In this document: in pieces, positions 1 through 5,050 of the stretch | Position numbering within the stretch: the stretch's first letter is position 1 | How the letters are laid out: the number at the start of each line of letters is the position of its first letter | Notes under the pieces: model-generated | Database searches by the model: none | What the model saw: only the letters and a program-made list of their open reading frames with translations | What the model was told of the DNA's origin: nothing | Source: Lentisphaeria bacterium | GTDB lineage: Bacteria; Verrucomicrobiota; Lentisphaeria; Oligosphaerales; Oligosphaeraceae | DNA length: 5,050 nucleotides | Assembly (NCBI GenBank): GCA_024405235.1 | Contig: JAKSPA010000155.1 | Coordinates: 1 to 5,050 of the forward strand | Direction: 5' to 3' | Translations under genes and position numbers: made by a program

Positions 1-378
1 CTTCTGGCTGAATGACTGAACGCCCATGCTTAGACGATTCACCCCGCCTTCCATGGCAATCGACAGCTTCTCATCGTCAAGCGATTCCGGATTCGCCTCG
101 CAGCTCCACTCGCAATCGTCGCACATGTCAAAATTGGCACGGACGGACGAGAGCAGTTCGGAGAGTTCATCAGCCTCTAGCGAACTGGGAGTCCCGCCGC
201 CGATGAATATGGAACGCAACGGCGCGCACGCAGACGCGTTGCGTTTGAACTCTGCCGCCAATCCGTCAAGATACGCCCTGCGCTCATCGCGCGTGGAACA
301 CCCCTGCGAGGCAAATGCACAATAGTCGCATTTGCCGCCTTTGCAGAAAGGCACATGGATGTACAATGAATTGAACAT
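1..378 (-). CDS. hemW: HemW-like radical SAM protein, N-terminal 126 residues (3' end cut by window edge)
   Basis: Translating the minus strand from the ATG at 378-376 gives an open frame to base 1, so only the N-terminal third is present. It opens with SLYIHVPFC, the typical HemW/HemN-family start. This is followed by the [4Fe-4S]/SAM cysteines C12, C17 and C20, then IFIGGGTPS (about 57-65), EANPES (about 94-99) and NRLSMGVQSF (about 114-123), all hallmark family blocks. The residue two after the last cysteine is Phe (CDYCAF), as in HemW; coproporphyrinogen dehydrogenase HemN has a fourth Cys there. HemW proteins are cytoplasmic haem-binding radical SAM enzymes thought to deliver haem, and are often misnamed coproporphyrinogen III oxidase. 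The cysteine spacing is CX4CX2C, not the usual CX3CX2C. The frame stays open upstream, but no ATG, GTG or TTG occurs before the family-conserved N-terminus, which fixes this start. No clear Shine-Dalgarno is visible. It is probably the fourth gene of the rodA operon. Confidence 0.9.
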   Translation of the reverse strand, partial: MFNSLYIHVPFCKGGKCDYCAFASQGCSTRDERRAYLDGLAAEFKRNASACAPLRSIFIGGGTPSSLEADELSELLSSVRANFDMCDDCEWSCEANPESLDDEKLSIAMEGGVNRLSMGVQSFSQK

Positions 379-425
379 GCTAGAAGACGACTGTGGCGGA
401 AACAGCCTGCGCGCTTCGCGTTGAA

Positions 426-815
426 TCAGACTTGATAACCAGGCGGCAGCGCGGGCTTCACGCGAATGCTTCTCGAATGCGATATGTTCACGGTGCCCGC
501 AGGGACATGCGCAGGCTTGCTCACGTCCCGTGCAAGACAGCAATCCACGCTGACTGTTCCCGCATTGCGGGCCTTGCTATGGTAGGCCGCGATCGCAGCC
601 GCCGCATGAAGCAGCTCGCGTGTCGCCGTCTCTCCTTCAGGGCCGCGCAAAAGCACATGGCTTCCCGGCGCCCCGCTTAAATGGAACCAATAGTCGGTAG
701 GACACGCAACCCTGAAACTCACAAGATCGTTGTCGACATCCGTCTTTCCAGCCATCGCAGTCCAGCCGTTTCCAAGATCGTATGTCCAGTATTTTGGTTC
801 TATTTCGCGTTTCAT
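426..815 (-). CDS. Standalone NFACT-R (DUF814) domain protein
   Basis: This complete 129-residue protein consists almost entirely of one NFACT-R domain, the C-terminal domain of RqcH/NEMF/fibronectin-binding-like proteins. Visible family blocks are GKTDVDNDLVSF (about 23-34), DYWFHLSGAPGSHVLLR (about 41-57), the helix AAAAIAAYHSKAR (about 71-83), and the ending with DVSKP (97-101), VPAGTVNI (104-111) and IRVKP (117-121). The NFACT-N, HhH and coiled-coil parts needed for RqcH-type CAT/Ala tailing are absent, so it should not be called RqcH. Family knowledge suggests RNA or ribosome binding; the exact role is unknown. The start at 815 lies 21 bp after the lepB stop, and its only SD-like bases (GAAG) sit too close to the ATG to be convincing. 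It ends 47 bp before hemW. It is probably cotranscribed with rodA and lepB. Confidence 0.88.
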   Translation of the reverse strand: MKREIEPKYWTYDLGNGWTAMAGKTDVDNDLVSFRVACPTDYWFHLSGAPGSHVLLRGPEGETATRELLHAAAAIAAYHSKARNAGTVSVDCCLARDVSKPAHVPAGTVNISHSRSIRVKPALPPGYQV

Positions 816-836
816 TGCTTCAAAAAACTATCATTT

Positions 837-1358
837 TCACCAAAGCGGCGTCCCGACGATTCTATCCATCGTAACATGACCGAAGAGATGATTTTCCATC
901 GGCATCGAACGATTGTCGCCTACGAGATACACCTCTCCTGCAGGGACTTCGCGCATGGACATATTCCAATCGCATTCGGTGGCGGTTGCCCAAAATTCCG
1001 TGCACTCCTTGCCGTCCACGAAAAGCCGTCCCTCCCGAAACTCCACGGTCTGCCCCTCCAAAGCCACCACGCGCTTGAAATACATCACCTTCTGGCCTAT
1101 GTATCTTACAGCCACGACGTCACCGACACGCGGCTTCCTGAACCAGAATGTCGGACGCCAGATGAGAACGAACTGATGTTCGCCATACGTCGGAAGCATG
1201 CTCGCGCCATTCGTGAAGGCGGGCGTCGCCACAAAACGAACAACGAGCACCGTGACGACGCAGAGAATTCCAAGACGCAGCCAGAAACAGGCATTGAAAC
1301 TGGGCACGAGAAAGCGCTCAAGCGCACTGCGATCATCATCGTCGTCTAATCCGAACAT
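837..1358 (-). CDS. lepB: Signal peptidase I (S26A family)
   Basis: This 173-residue membrane protease cleaves signal peptides from exported proteins on the outer face of the cytoplasmic membrane. A short cytoplasmic N-terminus carrying five consecutive Asp (5-9) precedes a single predicted transmembrane helix (about 25-45). Box B is GASMLPT with nucleophile Ser53. Box D is FKRVVALEG with general base Lys95, followed by VEFREGRLFVDG (105-116). Box E starts with GDNR (147-150) and ends with FG (159-160). The region between is SMPMENHL, where the E. coli enzyme has DNSADSRY, so the positions of its Ser278, Asp280 and Arg282 are Pro, Glu and His here. Length is close to the short Gram-positive SipS-type enzymes and far below E. 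coli Lep (324 residues, two TM segments). The start is fixed by a strong GAGGAGG 10 nt upstream. The gene begins 2 bp after the rodA stop, consistent with translational coupling. Confidence 0.93.
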   Translation of the reverse strand: MFGLDDDDDRSALERFLVPSFNACFWLRLGILCVVTVLVVRFVATPAFTNGASMLPTYGEHQFVLIWRPTFWFRKPRVGDVVAVRYIGQKVMYFKRVVALEGQTVEFREGRLFVDGKECTEFWATATECDWNMSMREVPAGEVYLVGDNRSMPMENHLFGHVTMDRIVGTPLW

Positions 1359-1360
1359 CG

Positions 1361-2662
1361 TCAGTTTTCCTCCTCGTCATTCTGGTTCGCCGCCATCAAT
1401 GCGATATCCTCAGGACTCGGATTTCTATGAATGTTCACGCTTTGGACGATTCCGGCCAGCATCATGGTCCCAAGCATGAACGAGCCGCCGTAACTAACAA
1501 AAGGCAAAGGAATTCCGACAATCGGAGCGGCGCCGATGGTCATTGATATGTTGATGACGATATGCGTTGCGAAAATCACCGCGACGCCCATTGCCAGAAA
1601 GCATCCAAGCCTGTCTCTGGAAAGAACCGCCGTGCGGCAAATGCAAAGCATCAGAACCGCATACAGCGCAATGATAAACGAACCGCCAAGAAATCCCGTC
1701 TCCTCGGCGATGACTGAAAAGATGAAATCGGTCGGAGCAATCGTCTTCGGAAGATATCCAAGCACATGCTGCGTCCCTTTCAGATAGCCCTTTCCGGAAA
1801 GTCCACCGGAGCCGACGGCGAGCATGCTCTGCACGGCATTCCAATCGTCCCGTTTCTTTTCCCCTGCGCCCTGCGCAAAAAATTCATCGACGTTTTTCTC
1901 CAGCCGATTCGCCGCTGATTCCGGCAGGACGGCGGACATCACCAGAACGCACTTGCGGGCAGGTGTCTCCAGAAAGACCTTCACACGGTCCTTCTGGTAG
2001 GGTTTCATGCACATGTACGCCAAAGGAAAGGACATCAGAAGCACGCCTGCGCCTATCACGAACCACCGCTTTCGCAGTCCAGTCAGAAAGACGAGCACCA
2101 GCGTGAACGGGAAGAACACCAAGCCCGTTCCGACATCAGGCTGCAGGCATATCAATCCGACAGGAACCATCACAATTCCAAAAAGCGCAAGCACGGGAAG
2201 CCATTCGCCGAACCTGCTGTTTCTAAGCGACGGACGCGTGCCTAGCCATGACAGAAAGAGCAGCGTAAGAGGCTTGGCGAGTTCAACAGGCTGAAGATAG
2301 CCGACACCTGGCACCCGCAGCCATCCGCGCGTATTGTTCAACGTCTTTCCGAAAAGCAGCACCACGAGAAGAAGAAAAACGCCGAACAAATACCCCCAGA
2401 GGCTCTTGCGCGCCAAAAGATGGTAGTCGATCGACGCTATCATTATGTACAATATGCTTCCGAGGCCAATCCACACAAGCTGTTTGTGCCACTTGCCGGC
2501 AAGATCGCCACCGACCTCCAGACCAGCGCCATAGATGAATGCCACGCCGATGCTCAACAACAATCCCTCGACCACAAGCGCAAGATAATCGGCACGCAGC
2601 CACCAGCAGCGCCTGGTCACTCCTTCCTCAAATGAATTGTCCATCATCCATGACATGTCCAT
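1361..2662 (-). CDS. rodA: RodA, SEDS peptidoglycan glycosyltransferase
   Basis: This 433-residue polytopic membrane protein of the RodA/FtsW/SpoVE family polymerises lipid II into glycan strands, normally in complex with a class B PBP (PBP2) within the elongasome. About ten membrane segments can be read: roughly 25-46, 61-78, 88-104, 126-141, 152-172, 177-195, 199-217, 322-343, 352-375 and 382-411. Family blocks are GWLRVPG...LQPVELAK (113-130), QPDVGTG (174-180, Asp176), SMLAVGSGGLSGKGYLKGTQ (279-298), TDFIFSVIAEETGFLGG (311-327) and GIPLPFVSYGGS (383-394). Asp312 in the TDFIF block matches the catalytic Asp of studied RodA proteins. RodA is favoured over FtsW by KPYQKDRV and TDFIFSVIAEE, though this call is less certain than the family. 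The segment at about 232-275 is roughly 30 residues longer than in E. coli RodA. No pbp2 gene is adjacent. The start at 2662 is the most upstream ATG after an in-frame stop; Met3, Met6 and Met7 are alternatives, and none has a good SD. Confidence 0.93.
   Translation of the reverse strand: MDMSWMMDNSFEEGVTRRCWWLRADYLALVVEGLLLSIGVAFIYGAGLEVGGDLAGKWHKQLVWIGLGSILYIMIASIDYHLLARKSLWGYLFGVFLLLVVLLFGKTLNNTRGWLRVPGVGYLQPVELAKPLTLLFLSWLGTRPSLRNSRFGEWLPVLALFGIVMVPVGLICLQPDVGTGLVFFPFTLVLVFLTGLRKRWFVIGAGVLLMSFPLAYMCMKPYQKDRVKVFLETPARKCVLVMSAVLPESAANRLEKNVDEFFAQGAGEKKRDDWNAVQSMLAVGSGGLSGKGYLKGTQHVLGYLPKTIAPTDFIFSVIAEETGFLGGSFIIALYAVLMLCICRTAVLSRDRLGCFLAMGVAVIFATHIVINISMTIGAAPIVGIPLPFVSYGGSFMLGTMMLAGIVQSVNIHRNPSPEDIALMAANQNDEEEN
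1369..1375 (-). promoter_or_regulatory. Strong Shine-Dalgarno of lepB inside rodA 3' end
   Basis: On the minus strand GAGGAGG lies 10 nt before the lepB ATG (1358-1356). It sits inside the last codons of rodA, where the same bases encode the acidic DEEEN tail. It is the only strong Shine-Dalgarno in the window and supports both the lepB start and coupled rodA-lepB translation. Confidence 0.75.
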
Positions 2663-2735
2663 AGAATAATGCGTTTTTGAAAATCTGCCATTCGCAAATC
2701 GATTTTATCTAAGTATTTTTTGATATTTCAACAAA

Positions 2736-2764
2736 ATTATACCTAAAAAAACAAAGATTGTTAT
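2736..2764 (-). promoter_or_regulatory. Candidate sigma70-type promoter for the rodA operon
   Basis: On the minus strand a perfect TATAAT -10 box occupies 2741-2736. Seventeen bp upstream is ATAACA (2764-2759), which matches TTGACA at 4 of 6 positions. A start near 2729 would give a leader of about 65 nt before the rodA ATG at 2662. Position, spacing and the perfect -10 support it. The AT-rich background makes chance matches fairly likely, so it remains a prediction. Confidence 0.5.
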
Positions 2765-2765
2765 G

Positions 2766-2809
2766 CATTTCGCAAAAAAGACGTTACATTTCGCTTCGTG
2801 ACATTTCAT
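2766..2809. repeat. Three CATTTC-centred short direct repeats (possible operator)
   Basis: CATTTCGC occurs at 2766-2773 and again at 2787-2794, and CATTTCAT at 2802-2809. The last two are better described as a 12-bp repeat, GTTACATTTCGC (2783-2794) and GTGACATTTCAT (2798-2809), identical at 9 of 12 positions with a 15-bp period. The first copy lies immediately upstream of the candidate rodA -35 box. The last ends 31 bp before the polB ATG. This placement would suit a regulator acting on either or both genes, but no known regulator site is recognised. Confidence 0.4.
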
Positions 2810-2840
2810 AAAATGATTCAATCAAAAAAACCACATCGAT

Positions 2841-5042
2841 ATGGATTGCCTTAAAGCACTAGAAGAATTGCTCCCCGCTCCACTTCAGCGCATTGTCGCC
2901 GCGGAAATTGACGACGATGGCTCTCTGGAGCTATTCCAGCGCAGCGAGGACGGCGCGAATGCAACGTCGATGAAACTGCCATTCAATCCATGGCTGCTGA
3001 CAAGCGGACGCGAACTGGCGGAAACTCTGGACGGCGTCGCCGCCATCGAAGCGCTTGAAGGCGTCGGCACGCATCGTTTCATCGTCCGTTTCAAAGATAT
3101 CGCCGCATACGACGAAGCCCTGAAGAGCCTTAAGAAGACCACGGGACAATCCTACTCTTCACCTCTTGCACCCTACAGAGTCTTCTCGGAACTGGTCCAG
3201 CAGGCGCTCATCGACCAGAGAATCCGACTATTCCGCGGCATGGAATTCAACCAGCTGCGGAGAATGCAGCTCGACATCGAATGCAGAAGCTCCATTCCGG
3301 GAAAATTCTGCAACGCGAATGTCGCTGGAGACGAAATATTCATGATCGCCTTGAAGGATTCGACAGGATACGAACACTGCTTCTCGACCGCCGAATGCGG
3401 CGGCGAAAAGGAACTGCTTCAAACTGTTCTATCAAAAATACAGGAACTGGATCCAGACGTAATCGAAGGACATAATCTCTTCACCTTCGATCTCGACTAT
3501 ATCGAAAAACGCTGCAGGCGCTTCAAGATTCCTTTCGCCATCGGCAGACATGGCAGAGTGGCAAAAAGCCGCCCCAGCCGCCTCACCATCGCGGAACGCG
3601 TCATAAATTACAGACGATACGATGCCTACGGACGGCATATCGTGGACACATGGCATCTTGTGATGCTCGCCGATGTCTCCAAGCGCGATCTCGAATCCTA
3701 TGGTCTGAAATACTGCGCGAAATACTACGGAATCGCAAGAGAGGGCCGCGTTTACATTCCAGGAGACCAATTGACGCAGCGCTATGACGAAAATCCACTT
3801 GAGGTCGCAGAATACAATCTGGACGATGTCCGCGAAACCGATGGTCTCTCACGCATCATAGCGCCGAGCTTCTTCTATCAGACGCAGCTTCTTCCCATCA
3901 CATACCAGAACTGCGTCGTCCGCGGAACCGCGACACGAATCGACGCAATGCTCTGCGCCGAATATCTGAATGCGAAATGCGCTCTGCCGTCGCCGCAGAA
4001 CGCGATACCATTCGAAGGCGCTCTAACCGCCGTATGCACCACGGGTGTCCACCGCCCCGCATGGCATCTGGACGTCCGCTCGCTATATCCGTCCATCATT
4101 CTTATGGACAAATGGTCGCCTGCCAGCGATTTCAAGGGCATATTCGCCCATCTGCTCGAACGCTTCCGAGCCTTCAGACTTCAGGCAAAGGACTCCGCGC
4201 GAACGGCGGAAACGCAGGCAGAAAGAGACGAATTTCAAGCGCTGCAGAATTCCTTCAAGATTCTCATCAATTCCTTCTACGGCTATTTGGGATTCGCCCA
4301 AGGCACCTTCAATGATTTCGCGCTCGCTCAGAAAGTCACGGCAACAGGACGCGAAATCCTTACAAGAATGCGTGAACATCTGGAAGCCGCAGGCGCCGTC
4401 ACACTGGAAATGGACACCGATGGCATTTATTTCGTCCCCCCTGCAGGCGCCACTCCGCAGCAGATGCGAAAGCAAATCCAGGACGAACTGCCTGCAGGAA
4501 TCGAACTGGAACTCGACGGCATCTATCAGGCAATGTTTTCATACAAGAGCAAGAACTACGCCCTGCTGGAAGAAAACGGAAGAATCTCACTGCATGGCGC
4601 TGCTCTGCGCTCCCGCGGCATAGAGCCTTTCCAGCAACGTTTCATCAAAGAGGCAATTGGCGAGATTCTCCTGAACAATGCAAAATCGATCGAGGCCCTC
4701 AAGGACAAATATCTCGACGCGATTGCAGCCCACGCATGGCCGATAAGCGATTTCCTGAAAAAGGAAAATCTCACGCAGACGGTGGAGAACTACCAAAAGG
4801 CGCTTGAAACCGGCAAAGGTAAACGCTCCGCCGTATATGAACTCGCCGCGCGCTCCAAACAAGAATACAAAGCAGGAGATTCTTTGCGATACTACGTCAC
4901 TGGCACGAAGAAATCCGTGCCAGTCGTCTCCAACAGCAAATTGGAGGAAGAAATCGATCCTGCCAACAGAGACGAAAACACAGCCTTCTACGCCGATAAA
5001 CTAATATCTCTGGCCGCAAAGCTTTCCGAAGCGCTTGAGTGA
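2841..5042 (+). CDS. polB: Family B DNA polymerase with 3'-5' proofreading exonuclease
   Basis: This complete 733-residue DNA polymerase has all catalytic motifs. The N-terminal domain (about 1-135) is followed by the DEDDy exonuclease: Exo I DIE (Asp145, Glu147), Exo II GHNLFTFD (Asn212, Asp217), the conserved block GRHIVDTWHLV (264-274) and Exo III YNLDD (Tyr325, Asp329). The polymerase domain has motif A DVRSLYPSII (411-420, Asp411), motif B KILINSFYG (473-481), motif C MDTDG (524-528, Asp525 and Asp527) and KxY as KNY (571-573). The C-terminal thumb region follows. Both activities should be intact. It is somewhat shorter than E. coli Pol II (783 residues). The A-B spacing is compact (62 residues) and motif C has Gly where Ser is usual, suggesting a separate bacterial PolB lineage. 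In bacteria such enzymes serve repair or translesion synthesis, not replication; that role is inferred. The ATG is the first after an in-frame TGA at 2814-2816, with no clear Shine-Dalgarno. It is divergent from rodA, and the next gene is not visible. The symbol is used for the family only. Confidence 0.94.
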   Translation: MDCLKALEELLPAPLQRIVAAEIDDDGSLELFQRSEDGANATSMKLPFNPWLLTSGRELAETLDGVAAIEALEGVGTHRFIVRFKDIAAYDEALKSLKKTTGQSYSSPLAPYRVFSELVQQALIDQRIRLFRGMEFNQLRRMQLDIECRSSIPGKFCNANVAGDEIFMIALKDSTGYEHCFSTAECGGEKELLQTVLSKIQELDPDVIEGHNLFTFDLDYIEKRCRRFKIPFAIGRHGRVAKSRPSRLTIAERVINYRRYDAYGRHIVDTWHLVMLADVSKRDLESYGLKYCAKYYGIAREGRVYIPGDQLTQRYDENPLEVAEYNLDDVRETDGLSRIIAPSFFYQTQLLPITYQNCVVRGTATRIDAMLCAEYLNAKCALPSPQNAIPFEGALTAVCTTGVHRPAWHLDVRSLYPSIILMDKWSPASDFKGIFAHLLERFRAFRLQAKDSARTAETQAERDEFQALQNSFKILINSFYGYLGFAQGTFNDFALAQKVTATGREILTRMREHLEAAGAVTLEMDTDGIYFVPPAGATPQQMRKQIQDELPAGIELELDGIYQAMFSYKSKNYALLEENGRISLHGAALRSRGIEPFQQRFIKEAIGEILLNNAKSIEALKDKYLDAIAAHAWPISDFLKKENLTQTVENYQKALETGKGKRSAVYELAARSKQEYKAGDSLRYYVTGTKKSVPVVSNSKLEEEIDPANRDENTAFYADKLISLAAKLSEALE

Positions 5043-5050
5043 GCGGCTGG

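Larger units (their letters stand above)
2663..2840. other. AT-rich divergent intergenic region between rodA and polB
   Basis: This 178-bp spacer has no gene and is far more AT-rich than the flanking coding DNA. It must hold the promoters of both transcription units. The best minus-strand promoter is annotated separately. For polB the best -10-like hexamer is TAAAAT at 2809-2814, but no acceptable -35 lies 16-18 bp upstream, so that promoter is unresolved. A- or T-tracts of 6-7 bp at 2716-2721, 2745-2751, 2774-2779 and 2824-2830 are spaced about 29, 29 and 50 bp apart. That is near multiples of the helical repeat and could give a modest intrinsic bend (inference). No Shine-Dalgarno precedes either start codon. 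I see no hairpin resembling a terminator or riboswitch. Confidence 0.6.

Noticed and set aside
379..425. Small inverted repeats (such as CTGT/ACAG and CGCG/CGCG) between the NFACT-R gene and hemW as a terminator
   Set aside because: Stems are only about 4 bp and no T-tract follows, so there is no support for termination inside the operon.
681..1349. Long plus-strand open frame (222 codons) opposite lepB and the NFACT-R gene
   Set aside because: It lies antisense to two well-supported genes, its translation has no recognisable domain and a composition typical of a shadow frame, and no promoter or SD precedes it.
2720..2742. TTGATA followed by TTATAC as a plus-strand promoter for polB
   Set aside because: The two hexamers are only 11 bp apart, far short of the 16-18 bp needed, and the TATA-like bases are better explained by the minus-strand TATAAT.
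2813..2854. Thirteen-codon upstream frame (MIQSKKPHRYGLP) overlapping the polB start
   Set aside because: It could be a leader peptide, but it has no SD, no regulatory codon run, and such short frames are expected by chance. The overlap with the polB ATG alone is too weak to annotate.
4045..4623. Plus-strand open frame of 192 codons inside the polymerase gene
   Set aside because: It overlaps the catalytic core of the family B polymerase in another frame, has low-complexity Ser/Arg-rich translation, and no family resemblance.
2841..5042. Phage or protein-primed family B polymerase, or another mobile element
   Set aside because: No TPR2 or terminal-protein signatures, no integrase, repeats or phage neighbours are visible. 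GC and codon character match the housekeeping genes beside it.

Overview
This is an ordinary, gene-dense bacterial chromosomal segment with two divergent transcription units and no sign of a mobile element, CRISPR array, RNA gene or prophage. Coding DNA has moderate GC. The 178-bp divergent spacer at 2663-2840 is strikingly AT-rich. Apart from lepB, the genes lack a convincing Shine-Dalgarno sequence. The gene set (RodA, membrane-bound signal peptidase I, HemW, a bacterial-type family B polymerase, a standalone NFACT-R protein) points to a bacterium with a peptidoglycan wall. The divergent flavour of several proteins makes me think of the PVC group (Lentisphaerota/Verrucomicrobiota-like). That placement is an impression and cannot be proven from the window.

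Minus-strand unit (2662 down to 1, running off the left edge): rodA (SEDS glycosyltransferase), lepB (signal peptidase I, 2 bp after rodA), a 129-residue standalone NFACT-R (DUF814) protein 21 bp later, and after a further 47 bp the first 126 codons of hemW (radical SAM haem chaperone or coproporphyrinogen oxidase-like). Same orientation and short gaps suggest one operon read from a promoter in the divergent spacer (TATAAT at 2741-2736 with a 4/6 -35 box 17 bp upstream). The genes share no single pathway: wall elongation, protein export, probable RNA or ribosome binding, and haem-related radical chemistry.

Plus-strand unit: a complete 733-codon family B DNA polymerase (2841-5042) with all three exonuclease motifs and polymerase motifs A, B, C and KxY. 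It is likely a repair or translesion polymerase. It looks like a compact bacterial PolB lineage distinct from E. coli Pol II, with motif C reading DTDG rather than DTDS.

The best points for follow-up are small departures from family consensus: a CX4CX2C cluster motif in HemW, a degenerate box E in LepB, an insertion of about 30 residues before the catalytic loop of RodA, and three CATTTC-centred direct repeats between the divergent genes. I found no convincing novel multi-gene system.
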